Positions 9,516 to 19,326 of a stretch of DNA of 26,251 nucleotides are shown one piece after another. Where the stretch lies: positions 39,252,157-39,278,407 of the forward strand of contig CM044519.1 in the NCBI GenBank assembly GCA_024364805.1. Direction: 5' to 3'. Each line of letters starts with the position of its first letter. The first letter of the stretch is position 1. The stretch is from Euprymna scolopes. Lineage: Eukaryota; Mollusca; Cephalopoda; Sepiida; Sepiolidae. A program made the position numbers and the translations under genes. Under the pieces are notes generated by a model that was given only the letters and a program-made list of their open reading frames with translations, ran no database searches and was not told where the DNA came from.

Positions 9516-10020
9516 CTAGCCTGGGTGTCCGGCGTTGCCCGGGTGTTTGTAGTTGTGTGTTAAGCAAAAAAACTAATTTGTAGTAGGCAGGCTCGAACTC
9601 ATGACGCGAAGGCGGAAAATACAGTGGAGGTATGTGTAAGGGTGTTGGTTGAGCAGCATAAAAATGTGTAGCAGGCGGCAACTCGTACTGTGAAGGAAGA
9701 AAAGAAAGTAAAAAAACGTGACGTGTTAGCTGTTGCGTCCATTGCCAAAGCGGAAGAGATGTAGGTTAAAATTAAGGCTAGACAATCGAAAAGAGGCGAT
9801 GACTTTTGAAAATACAACGACAAAAGCGACCCCTCCCTGTAGAAAAGTGTCCAGTTAAGTGTGACTGAATAAATGTTTTTGGCCAATTTGTCGGTATTTG
9901 TCGTCCGAAGTATCAAGGTTAAAAATTATACCGATCCCCTGAAAATTCTTCGCCTCTGTCGAAAGATATACAAACAAACATACATACAGTTAAACCGACA
10001 TGTGAGATTTATATTATAGA
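9516..10020 (-). mobile_element. Helitron-like non-autonomous element, full length (copy A)
   Basis: On the minus strand the element begins TCTATAATATAAATC (at 10020) and ends with CCCGGGCAACGCCGG, a short spacer and CTAG (9516-9519). The GC-rich stem (CCCGG / CCGGG type, one arm mutated here to CCGGA) just before CTAG is the Helitron 3' signature. Aligned blocks along its whole length match the plus-strand copy at 16601-17020: TATGTATGTTTGT, CTTTCGACAGAGGCG, GGCGATGACTTTTGAAAAT as its complement, GACGCAACAGC, and ACGTCACGTTTTTTTAC. The bases outside the ends are T (5') and A (3') rather than the usual A and T. The open frame 9599-9916 is not conserved coding sequence; no Rep or helicase motif is present. 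Confidence 0.7.
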
Positions 10021-10183
10021 AGATAACAAGAATAATGTAAAGACCGGTAACTTTGCTGGCTTCAAAGTTCTTGATGAGTGTGGGAACATCAAAAACAGAA
10101 ATGTGCATGTCGCCTAGATTATTACCTTTACAAAAATTCCAGGAGTAAAGTATCGAAAAATGTCCTTTTGTAAAACACAATAC
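10021..10183. other. Short unannotated gap
   Basis: About 160 bases lie between the Helitron-like 5' end and the LINE remnant, with no recognisable content. Confidence 0.4.
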
Positions 10184-10400
10184 CGTGAGGCTGTTTCCTC
10201 TGACTATAATCTGCTTGTGTGTAAGTCTAATGTAAATAATTTCTTGTTAAACTCTTTTCTTTTATATTTAAATCCAGTCTAAGTTCCACCGTTACTAATT
10301 ATGACGGTCACTTCTCACCATCTATCTAATGCCTATATACCCTTATCCTAGAGCAGCTCCGGGCTTTGATAATCGATGACTAAAGCGATGAATAAAAACA
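10184..10400 (+). pseudogene. LINE 3' end (copy 3), strongly truncated
   Basis: The plus strand reads REAVSSDYNLLVCKSNVNNF, LLNSFLLYLNPV and a TAA at 10280-10282. This is the last part of the same ORF2 as the other LINE copies (compare ADYNIVVFKSNVNKF at the 8300 copy). The 3' UTR that follows shares CACTTCTCACCATCTAT, CCTTATCCTAGAGCAGC and GGGCTTTGATAATCGATGAC with them. It is the shortest copy, consistent with 5' truncation during reverse transcription. Confidence 0.75.
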
Positions 10401-11168
10401 AGGTGGAATTATAGATTGCAGATGGCCGCATCTGTAGACTGAATGCTAACCTAACAAGGCGGTCGTGTAACGTTAAAAGATTGAGTACAGCTACACATAT
10501 GCGCGTCAAAGTTAAGTAAACAATATAACGCATAAAAATTGAATAGAAATTCCATTGTTAATTTTTAAGAAAAGTATTATTTGGATTGATCGGTCTACTG
10601 CCCTCATCTTAAAAGTTATTTTACAACGTATCGGCCGATGTAAACTCTGACATTTTCAAGTAGCAAGGATGCGTTGCGTAACGGTTCCCTGGTAAAATTC
10701 AGTTGTAAGTGACACTTTTCTGGAGGTTAACGGTTCAATGGTCAGTGAGGGTGATAATCAGTATAGAATTTGTAATTATTAAGGAGTATAACCCGATCAT
10801 GGCTGACGGCACAAGTACTTGTTGATTAAATAAAGGTTTCTGTTTCAGAATTACGTGCAGATTTCGGTGTTTCGACAAAAAGATTAAAAAAGATTAACAA
10901 AATACATTCGAAGAAGGTCGAAGGTTACATCGGCAAAAACGTTTTTTTAATAATACTCAAATGAGAACAGTAGTCCAAATAATCAAAATAATACGAATTA
11001 TCAATCCACATATCTAAATTTCCGAAACAAGATAAATGAGCACAAACACTCAAGCACTAATTATTTACATTGAGAGAGCTATGACAGAAGAGTATTTCAT
11101 AGGAAAGTACTCATTTCCGCTATATTTTATATTTTTATATTTGAAAATTATTAAATACATGCATATAC
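10401..11168. other. Unannotated stretch, about 0.77 kb
   Basis: No gene, RNA or repeat family was recognised on either strand. Confidence 0.45.
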
Positions 11169-11214
<46 letters not shown>

Positions 11215-11370
11215 TTATTAATTCTTTTTTATTTATTATTATTCGAGTAGTATTTTCTTCTGGTTTTTGTTTTTATTATTGTAATGTTATTATTTTCATT
11301 ATTGCATGTGTTGATATGATCAATATTATTATTGTCGTTATTGCCGTGGTTATTATAATTATTGTTACAA
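11169..11370. repeat. (ATT)n microsatellite with degenerate extension
   Basis: A pure TTA/ATT tract (11169-11214) is followed by about 150 bases in which ATT triplets are interrupted, typical of an ageing trinucleotide repeat. A leucine-run open frame here is a translation artefact. Confidence 0.95.
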
Positions 11371-12019
11371 AATCGTAACAGCCATTTGCATTGACATCTC
11401 ACAAGCAATGACCACTGACCTTCACTAGAATTCGGACGGCAATAAGATTTTTAAGGTTCCAGTTTACTTCAGCCTCATTCAGTAGAGGTATGGTTATTGC
11501 TTCCTTTTCTTGTTTTTTTTTCTTCCTCTTCGACCCTTCAAGACTATTTGGTGTGGCGCAAATTTATGCCGGTACAACAATTCTTTGTGTGTGTGGGGGA
11601 TAACCAACAATTGTACAGTTTAAATTATTTTCATTCCACTTAGTATTCATCTATATTGTTTTATTTAATTTTATTGCAGTTTCGATCTGGCCGGTTTGCG
11701 TTTGAGAAGATGTGCATTAGTCTTTGTATTCAAGAGTTTTTTCATTAATATTTACACCGATTTCATTATTGATATTCGTTGTGCCGTGTCAGCCATTCCC
11801 CTGATTTCAATTTATTCCATTTACTTGGAAGTTTTTAGGACTGTCCATATTACATTAAGTAATGTTTTTTTACTAGTAGCAAAACGAGACATGTTTAGCA
11901 TAACTCTTCGCTTGAAATCACTTTATATGCAAACGAAACACATATGCAATGACGTTGTTTCAAGCTAAATTATTGCATTTAAAAATTCTAAACTCTAAAT
12001 TAAATTCTTATAAAACATA
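11371..12019. other. Unannotated stretch
   Basis: The 90-codon open frame 11696-11968 (plus) is hydrophobic but matches no family I know and lies in AT-rich repeat-poor DNA. I do not call it a gene. Confidence 0.4.
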
Positions 12020-12630
12020 TATGGTTAGATCACTCTACTGCTCCAGTAGGTATCTCATTGCCGATCCTTTATCTGTATAAGGGCTAGGTATGCCCTAAAA
12101 TGGAGTACCGTTGCCACATCTGGACAGGAGCTGTGCAGTGCGCCCTATCCAGCTTTAATAGAGTTAAAAACCTTTTCTCTTCCTTGCAATCTCTTTCCCA
12201 CAGAAGAGACTGCGCAAGTGAATCTCTGCTCTATCCTTATTTTCATACAAAGTGCTCGACTAAATTTTAATCCATTGTTCCCCCTCGCCAAACTTTCACA
12301 AAAAATCAACTAGCTACAACAACTATATGCAATTTCCCCCACTGTTTAACTGTGCCTTAATCTAAACACAGATTCTATGAACAAAGCTTCTTTCCCAGAA
12401 CCACCCGCCCATGGAACACTGTTCCGCTGACTTGCTTGCAGGTTGAATACAACATGGTCTCTCTCAAATGTAATGTACACAAGGTCTTGTTGAGACGTCT
12501 TCATAAATAATCAAATACTACCCAATTTACACTATGAACAATTATTACACTCCACCTTTACAGTCATTAACTTTATCCTTGGGTTGCCTTTGAGCCTTGA
12601 TATGTGGTGACTCCCCTCCCCCCAAATATT
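12020..12630 (+). pseudogene. LINE ORF2 C-terminal end plus 3' UTR (copy 4, best preserved)
   Basis: One plus-strand frame runs from 12100 to 12510 with only two internal stops before the terminal TAA. In order it gives MEYRCHIWTGAVQCALSSF (following an upstream PILYLYKG), LQSLSHRRDCASESLLYPYF, HTKCSTKF, IVPPRQTF, RFYEQSFFPRTTRPWNTVP and LKCNVHKVLLRRLHK. The blocks EYC.HIW..A, HRR(D)..S..L.Y.YFH and FFPRT..LWN..P are typical of the C-terminus of CR1/Jockey-type LINE reverse transcriptases. The 3' UTR (12511-12630) has CTTTATCCTTGGGTTGCC and TTGATATGTGGTGACTCC, matched by the other copies. It is 5'-truncated, since the catalytic YADD region is absent. Host origin is excluded because four copies lie in one window. 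Confidence 0.85.
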
Positions 12631-12956
12631 AAGCTAATGTACTTTATTTCAATATCATGCCCAGAGACATAACATAATATATGTTCTATTGGTTTTATAA
12701 CGTTCTTTCATATATGATTTCCTCCCTTTTTTGTGGCGGAATTTGGGTACTTATTGTTATTTTAAATTGGGATAGACTTTTCGGATATCACCTCCTGCTT
12801 TGGGAATATATATATGGTATGATCTTTTAGTATAGTATCACGCTCAGGTCATGATCCATTTTTGAGGGATGAAATTTTAGCATTTATGTTTTTTTTATTT
12901 TAGAATTATCATCTTTGATATTATTATCATTAACATTGTTTGTATGAATATGGCCC
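12631..12956. other. Unannotated gap
   Basis: AT-rich sequence with no recognised element lies between the LINE end and the 77-bp duplication. Confidence 0.45.
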
Positions 12957-13110
12957 TTTACTGTCACAAAACTTTCCTCCGAAACTGCATCTTTTTTTTT
13001 TATTTGAACTGGTATTGTGGTAAATGTGGTGTATTTACTGTCACAAAACTTTCCTCCGAAACTGCATCTTTTTTTTTAATTTGAACTGGTATTGTGGTAA
13101 ATGTGGTGTA
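12957..13110. repeat. 77-bp tandem duplication, nearly identical
   Basis: Two adjacent 77-base units (12957-13033 and 13034-13110) begin TTTACTGTCACAAAAC and end ATGTGGTGTA. By eye they differ at a single position, the edge of the poly-T run. This is the youngest duplication in the window, or it could be an assembly artefact. Confidence 0.97.
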
Positions 13111-13239
13111 TGTAGTATAGTATATTTTTGTCGTTTAATTTCAAGATATCACCCATAATGAACCTGACAAATCAATCAGCGTAAGTGTAGATGATAAACA
13201 GGGAAATGAAAAGCGCATTTGTGTAGAAGTGCTAAATGA

Positions 13240-13432
13240 TTATTGTTGGTATCGGTTTCCCTCATATCTTTCTAGTTAGATTTTTTTCTAGAAATACATA
13301 GAATACTTACAAAAGAAAGCACGTGAGTGCAAATGGTCTTGTGGAACGAACTGGATTCGAACACGGCACAAACATGTCAGTGTGACATAAATCATTTAGC
13401 CACTGCAACCTGGTTTTGTCCATTTTTTACGA
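13240..13432 (-). mobile_element. SINE-like repeat with tRNA-type head (copy 2, best preserved)
   Basis: The minus strand reads GTTGCAGTGGCTAAATGATT (A-box-like) near 13410 and GTGTTCGAATCCAGTTC (good B box) near 13350, about 40 bases apart, as in tRNA-derived SINEs. The body then runs CACTCACGTGCTTTC to CTAGAAAAAAATCTAACTAG near 13270 and is shared with the copies at 6680 and 18650. It does not fold as a full tRNA, so it is a SINE head and not a tRNA gene. Cephalopod tRNA-derived SINEs are known, but I cannot assign a named family. Confidence 0.65.
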
Positions 13433-13489
13433 TCACCATTTATTTATTCATTTTGAATGAATTAGGTTATCAATATTTACAGTAGTCTT

Positions 13490-13680
13490 CCCGATTCGTT
13501 TTTTAATAAGTATTAGTTTTAGAAGAAAATCGGGTACTTACGGGAGAAATCACATACAAGTTGCCAACACCCATATGTAAAAAACGTTTCTGTAGAACGA
13601 ATTACATTGGCTGTACGCATCATTAACTAATTAGTTGTTGCTTTTGTAGTGGTTAAACGTGTCTAACTCTAGAGCTCATA
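13490..13680 (-). mobile_element. Possible further SINE-like copy
   Basis: TTAGTTTTAGAAGAAAATCGG, then CATACAAGTTGCC, CTGTAGAACGAATTACATTGG and CATTAACTAATTAG follow the same order as the SINE at 13240, but the match is weak. It would be a diverged tandem neighbour in the same orientation. Confidence 0.3.
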
Positions 13681-13686
13681 AAGACT

Positions 13687-14450
13687 TTACTTGTTGGTCA
13701 CAGCTATTCGATAACTTGAAATATGGCAGCCTTTCACTCTGACAACGAGCAAAGCTAGACTCAGCGGTTTCGTATGAAGTCTAGTAATATTTAGCTCAGC
13801 ACATACAATGGAATAGCGCAAAGGCAACGTTGTCTCTGTCAACATGTAAAGCTGCGGTTCCACAACTGACATGCTGTTTATTAACATATGCAGAGACATA
13901 AACTACAAGAAGACGACAGTTCCCAGTTTTGCGTGCCTCCCTGATTTTCACCAGAGACTTGTTAGTCGGATAACTCTTACACTACCACGTTGACACTCTC
14001 TCCTAAAACGGTAAAGATGGGTTGTAACTTTTAGGATGGCAGTTGTCCTCACCAGTAAAAGTGACGTCTTGCAGCATTGAAGGAATACGGCTGCTTGTTT
14101 CCCCATTCTGGGTGAAGTAATTCAAGTTGTATTGCCGAGAGAGCTGGTAATAAGCCGTACGTGCGAGCACGTCTGTTATATCAGCCGAGAGGCTTAACCT
14201 TGACTGTCAGAAAATCTCGACGATTACATTTTAGATGACCACTATCCTCCCAATCTTTTGGCCTACAACTTTCTCGCCTTGTTTTATGTGGCCTGCAGTA
14301 TTACTAACAGATGAAGCAGCCACATAAAGTTAAACTCTAGGATCACTAAAAGCATTGATGAAGACGCATGGTCGATTTCGAAAACCTATCGTTTAAGCGG
14401 ATACATCGGACATGACATGAACTAAACTCAAATCTGATGAATCAATCTAA
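13687..14450. other. GC-richer block of unknown origin
   Basis: Base composition is visibly more balanced than in the flanks, and frames are somewhat more open. It may be a repeat or a piece of ancient coding sequence. The only part that stands out is the exon-like segment 14053-14203 on the minus strand. The 70-codon frame 13687-13899 (minus) has no recognisable motif. Confidence 0.4.
14053..14203 (-). other. Exon-like open segment (unproven)
   Basis: On the minus strand an acceptor-like TTTTCTGACAG is followed at 14203 by a frame reading SRLSLSADITDVLARTAYYQ, LSRQYNLNYFTQNGETSS and RIPSMLQDVTFTG. It ends at 14053 in front of a consensus-like donor, CTG followed by GTGAGG. The enclosing frame stays open from about 14206 to 14006, roughly 67 codons without a stop. 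It has mixed amino-acid composition, unlike the low-complexity frames elsewhere. I do not recognise the protein. It could be a true exon, an exonised repeat, or chance; no neighbouring exon was found. Confidence 0.25.
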
Positions 14451-15059
14451 TATAAAACCACACTTTTCCTAGAATTTAACTTTTTACCCTTACGATAATT
14501 TCCTTTACAACTGATTATTATTTTACACATTTATTTTCACTGGCGATACTAATAATTCTATTATAAATATCGTGAAACTTATTTTGACGGAACAAAACAA
14601 GCTGCACTTATAGAATAAAGTCTTGTTTTCGAATTTTTTATAAGCAGTTCGGCAACACGCACTTGAGAAAAAAATTAGAAGTTTTATGGCACTAAACATT
14701 AAGAGAATAACATCCAGAATGCGAACATTTCTTCAAAAATTCATACAATACAGACGTGTGCTACTTTGATTTTTGAACATGTATTATGACGGATTACGAC
14801 AAAATGCAAATATATATTGCTGGACATTACATTTTAATTTCTGAAAGAAAAAAACATCAAGCTAAAATTAGTGGAAAAATTAGAGCAGTTATATTTTTAA
14901 TGCATTATAAGGTATCAATGTATACTTCACGCGTATAAGTCGCTGATGAAGTCCATTAAAAGTTTCAAAATGTTACCCAATCCAAAAAATTCACCCGAAT
15001 GTCTTCCATTTGCTTCCTTTCTGTTTTTTAACCCTCACAATAGCTTAGTCTAGCATCGT
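14451..15059. other. Unannotated AT-rich stretch
   Basis: Nothing recognisable was found in about 600 bases. Confidence 0.45.
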
Positions 15060-15560
15060 TTCCATAACCTGTTGAAAAATGGCCGATTCGTCTCTTACCC
15101 CAACCCCTTATCTGACCTTTCTGCAAAGACTTCGATGGATATTTATGCAAAATAATTTAGCACTCTCATTTTCACCTGTAATCTGTATTTATGGGTGGCT
15201 AAGGTCGATTTTCTCGAAAATCTGACCACAGTTTTATCTTGTAAAAACCTCATCCGGGCTTGATTTGATAATAGAAGTCCTAAGACGCATTCAACCCCGT
15301 CGAAAAATTCTGCCGGAACACGGAGTTTTCCTTATTTCTTTTTTACATAGACCGTGGTGGCAGCCCATTATCTATTCTATTTCCGATAAATGCCAAAATT
15401 TTCTATTCTGTCGCGCTCCTGGCCATTTTATATTTCGTACGACGCAAATGAAACGTTGCGTTTTCTTTTGAAAATAATTATACATTCCGCTCTAATCTTA
15501 ATTTCGTCCCCACTTTTGTACGTTTTCCCCAGCCACGGTGCGAATATTTCGGTAAATCAT
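15060..15560. other. GC-richer block, unassigned
   Basis: This block is less AT-rich, with a small palindrome (GATTTTCTCGAAAATC near 15208). Overlapping short frames (15265-15471, 15390-15575) have no familiar motif. It has the look of a decayed transposon, but no termini were found. Confidence 0.35.
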
Positions 15561-16600
15561 TTTTTAAATACATGATTAAGGTCTTGCATTAATTCTGCTT
15601 GTCTGCTGAATATACATATTGACAGGTCCCATAAATTAAATTCATACATCCAGTTTTACCCAAGTAGGTTAGTGGTATTCCTTAATACATCAGCTTTTAA
15701 TTTTTTTATCTTTCCCAATAATGTTACGTTCTTTAAAAATTCGCCTTTGAAATAAATTTACGCACCGTTAACGGTCTTTGTTGTTTTGCGAGTTCGTAGT
15801 AATGTGAGTTTCTTCAATTATTTCCATATATCAAAATTTACTATCGAAAGTTCTGAACCCAAACTGAGTTGCAAGTTTACTTCTTTATTACGAATTTCTA
15901 TAGTCACACTGACATTAAACTCCTAGCATAGTTGCTAAATGTTTTCTTTATATTTATTAATGCTGATCTTTATAATGTAGATATGACCAGCTATGATTCT
16001 CGATTTGTCTCCCTTCCTCGGGGCATTCATGAATTTACGTTTGCCCACCGTTCAGAATCACATTCATGCTGTTTCTCAAAAGTTTCTGATCTTTTACCAT
16101 ATCTTTCTTTGCAGTTGTACAGACAGTAAATTACAGTTTCTTTATGTCCGAGCAGTGCTTAAACTAGGAGATATTCCCGACAATTATATCCAAATGGATT
16201 TTCTACCCAGCACAATGAGATACGAAAGCATGAACAGAATTATTCTAGATTGCTTCCGCATTACATCAGTCACCTACGTTCCATAACCTTACGTTATCCT
16301 GATCGGGGGCTTGTTTGCTTCTCAACCTTGTCCAAAATTTCCTCCCACAGATTAGCGAAAATAATTACTCCTCCCACTCCATTTTATTTAATAATACCTA
16401 AATCACTAAAATTGATTTAGTAGTCTTCAAATAAGTGACGTTAATTAGAATATAGAACAAGAGTGACTGTTAATTAAATCATTTCGTTTTGTATTTTGTT
16501 TAAAATGAATCTAGAATCAAATGTGAACAATTATCTCAGGCATTAATTTTGTATTAGATTGTTGAGATCCGGAAAATGTAGGGTTGTCAATCCAGTTACA
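15561..16600. other. Unannotated stretch, about 1 kb
   Basis: The open frames at 15932-16129 and 15993-16286 overlap each other and match nothing I know. An 8-bp-arm hairpin (CTAAATCA/TGATTTAG) lies at 16398-16420. No gene is called. Confidence 0.4.
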
Positions 16601-17020
16601 TCTATAATATAAACATCATATGTCTGTTTAAATGTATGTATGTATGTATGTTTGCATGTCTGGGTAAAACTTTCGACAGAGGCGGCAAATCTCGGACCCT
16701 TCGGACGGTAAATATCGAAAATTTGGCTAAAATCATTAATTCCTTCATCCTCACTTGGGCACTTTTCTACGAGGATGGGTCGATTTTTTCGCCGATATTT
16801 TCGAAAATCATCCACGTTTTTCGATTGACTAGCCTTAATTTATATTTTCACCTGTCCTGGTTTGGCGATGGACGCGACGGCAATGACGTCACGTTTTTTT
16901 ACGTTCTTTTCCTCCTTCGCTCTTCGCTGTACGGGTTCCAGCCTACCTGCCTACTACCACTTTTTGTTTTGCTCAACACACACCTCTAAATACCCGGGGA
17001 ACGCCGGGCACGTAGGCTAG
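16601..17020 (+). mobile_element. Helitron-like non-autonomous element, full length (copy B)
   Basis: It begins TCTATAATATAAAC after an A at 16600 and ends with the stem CCCGGGGAACGCCGGG (16993-17008 region), a short spacer and CTAG at 17017-17020, followed by T. Thus both termini and the A/T target bases fit the Helitron rule. It is 420 bp long, against 505 bp for copy A, with which it shares blocks along its whole length. A short (TGTA)n run lies at 16634-16652. The 117-codon frame 16636-16989 and the minus-strand frame at 16543-16815 carry no Rep or helicase motif. Mobilisation would need enzymes from an autonomous relative. Confidence 0.8.
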
Positions 17021-17060
17021 TCTTAATATATAACAAGACGAAATTCAAAATGAGTCATTT
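17021..17060 (+). mobile_element. Possible second Helitron-like 5' end, abutting copy B
   Basis: Directly after the CTAG of copy B the sequence reads TCTTAATATATAAC then AAGACGAAATTCAAAATG. This resembles the TCTATAATTATAAATACG / AAATC starts at 22951 and 2037. The T at 17021 could be either the host T or the first base of this element. No 3' end was located downstream. Confidence 0.35.
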
Positions 17061-17970
17061 GCTGTTTACGATATTGCCATTTCTTTGTTATATTTTGACC
17101 TTACAGATTAATTAGGGATAATATTTCTCTCTGTTCATAGTAGACTATTTGACTCATTGTCTTTGAATGCTTATATAGATCAAGAGAAAGTTCACGCGCA
17201 TGTGTGTTGTCGCCCCCCCCTATCATATAGGATGAAATTAAAACAATATACAGTATATGAGAGTGAAATTATGAACATAACTTACTAAAAATGACTCATT
17301 TAATGAGCTGATAATGATCTCCGTCCCACGGCGGAAAGTGGAATTGAAGAGCAAGCGACTAGATGCAGAAAATTTATTGGGAGCTCTGTCAGCATTCCCA
17401 GGCGATTAGCAATCAACAACACCGTCACAAAAGGGAGAAGGGAAATATTGAGAAAGTGCACCTCCAAGAATAGCACAGAACTAGCAACACATCGCAATCA
17501 ACACAGAAAATCCATTTCAAGAATGGTAGACTTTGTTGTGCCGAAGGAAAAACTCTTGGATAAGTTGGTGTATTTATCGCAAATTCCAGTAAATTACTAA
17601 AATGAAGATGTTAACTCAATCCCAACACTAATAAATATTTTAACATGCACTTTGTGTAATTATAATTAAGGCTAGGACCACAGAATATTCTTTTTATTTT
17701 TTGTTTTTACCCTCAAGTATGTATCCGACACAGACAGAATTAATCAACCGAGAACCACATGACGATATAAAAGATATATAGCATATCAACGGATATATGC
17801 TCGAGACTCACAACAATAAAAAGAATATGCTGTTGTCCTAGCCCAAATGATAATATACCAAAACATGGACCAACAGAACACACGTTAAACAAGTGAAGCA
17901 TAAATGATCCTCCGTGAGTGCACAGTGAACAAGGCATAAAAAATGACTAAGTTCAGAAAATAGCACCAAA
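17061..17970. other. Unannotated stretch, about 0.9 kb
   Basis: No recognised gene or repeat was found. Small minus-strand frames (17300-17497, 17740-17937) look like chance. An 8-base C run lies near 17213. Confidence 0.4.
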
Positions 17971-17971
17971 A

Positions 17972-18602
17972 GTCCCCAGAGGACGTCAAATCCGGGTGAA
18001 AATGAACAAACGGTGCAGTTTTACGCCTTAACATATATTAAATCTGAGTTCTGAACCATACAAAAAAAGAAATGACTACATCCATTAGCCCCCGCCATTT
18101 AGCCCCAAAAGTCTTTAAGGTCTTAACATATTTAAATTTAAGTTCAGCACCATGCAAGACTGCTATATAGACATACACAGAAAATTGTGGACATTTATGG
18201 TAAACTAGTCCCAAAAATGGAGTGTTGTTATTAGTCCTATAATAGCCCCTGTGGGATACTCAAGAGTTATCGCGAAGTATGGACAAACAAAATTATATAG
18301 AAATCAGTTAGTTACAATCTTTCAGAAAGTTTTTATAAAAATCCAAGGCATCAGTTTTTTAATAAGCACAAAAATGTCGATTTTAGCCATTTTAACCCGA
18401 AAAGCAGCCCTAGGAAAACAGCCAGAGTTTTCCCGGAAAATCCGTTCTGTTACTTTTTTACTCATATCATGTTTAATGTTTGTGAAATTTTTTTAAAAAA
18501 TCCAAGGTGTAGTTATTGAGAAAATTGTGGACGGACGAAGGGACGAACAGACGGACGGACCAGGGTGAATTTACAGGTTCACCCTCATTTTGTCGGGGGA
18601 CC
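17972..18602. mobile_element. Possible non-autonomous DNA transposon with imperfect TIRs
   Basis: The left end GTCCCC...CAAATCCGGGTGAA resembles the reverse complement of the right end, GTCCCCC...AAAATGAGGGTGAA. Inside, a diverged 95-base direct duplication shares CTTAACATAT and AAGTTC/GAGTTC blocks (starting near 18025 and 18120). Near the right end are ACGG-type repeats (18530-18560) and a hairpin GGGTGAA/TTCACCC at 18563-18584. There is no clear target-site duplication and no transposase. It could also be another interspersed repeat with a subterminal hairpin. Confidence 0.4.
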
Positions 18603-18649
18603 AATAACCTATCTTTAATATGAATCATTCGTTTTGTAAGGATAAGATT

Positions 18650-18815
18650 ACATTGGTTTCCTCGATAGTTTTCTTGCTAGAATTCTTTCTAGGAAGACAT
18701 CATGAACTTGTAATAAGGACCACGTGAAAGTTTCATCCTAAGTTTAAATGATTTTTCTAGACAGAACTGGATTCTACCTTGTCAGTTCATGTCGTTAAAC
18801 ACTTACAGCAACCTC
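18650..18815 (-). mobile_element. SINE-like repeat (copy 3)
   Basis: TTTCCTCGATAGTTTTCTTG, CTAGAATTCTTTCTAGGAAG, ACCACGTGAAAG and ACAGAACTGGATTCTACC follow in the order seen at 13240. The head is on the minus strand, where the B box is decayed to GTAGAATCC and the A-box region to GTAAGTGTTTAACG. Confidence 0.6.
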
Positions 18816-19326
18816 CCTTTAACATAAAAATAGATGAAAAAAACGCTATGAGAAGCAAAAAATAAATAAAATACCGCGTGCATTCTCAATCTTGTAGCTT
18901 AATTATGTGTCGAAAGTCGCTGACTACGTTTAGAATAATACGAACCTCTTTATTCAGAAATATAATATTGATCCTATATTGATGCGATTTATTTTCGGTA
19001 AAATGTAACATAAACTTGTAAAAAACAAGCCAATAGTTTAAGCAGTGCAGGGTGTTTTCCTTTTTGTTTTGTTTTCCTTTTTGTTTTGTTTTTTTCATTT
19101 GCTAATTTTAATCATCCGTACCGGCTGACATTCATTACGTAAATCCAGTTTTCTTTTCTTATGAAAGTCACATATCCGAATAAAAAAAAGCACCCTTGCA
19201 TCGAAACAGAAATTGTTTTTTTTTTAATGCCTGTGTTTGTTTCGCATAGAATTAAGGTCTTTTCAGGGTAATTAATGCGTAGGAGTTTACAAGACAAATA
19301 TTAATTACTGGATATTTTACCCTGTC
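18816..19326. other. Unannotated stretch with a short T-rich tandem
   Basis: About 19053-19096 contains a T-rich 17-base unit repeated twice (GTTTTCCTTTTTGTTTT). Minus-strand frames over it are Lys-rich low-complexity artefacts. Nothing else was recognised. Confidence 0.5.

Noticed and set aside
13330-13430. Functional tRNA gene on the minus strand
   Set aside because: The B box is good, but the acceptor and anticodon stems do not pair; diverged copies elsewhere mark it as a SINE head.
15932-16286. Overlapping plus-strand frames with an upstream TTTCTTTGCAG acceptor-like site
   Set aside because: The acceptor leads into a short frame with no donor, no family resemblance and a competing overlapping frame; not enough to call an exon.
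16636-16989. 117-codon plus-strand frame
   Set aside because: It lies wholly inside the short Helitron-like element; the other copy does not preserve the frame, and no Rep or helicase motif is present.
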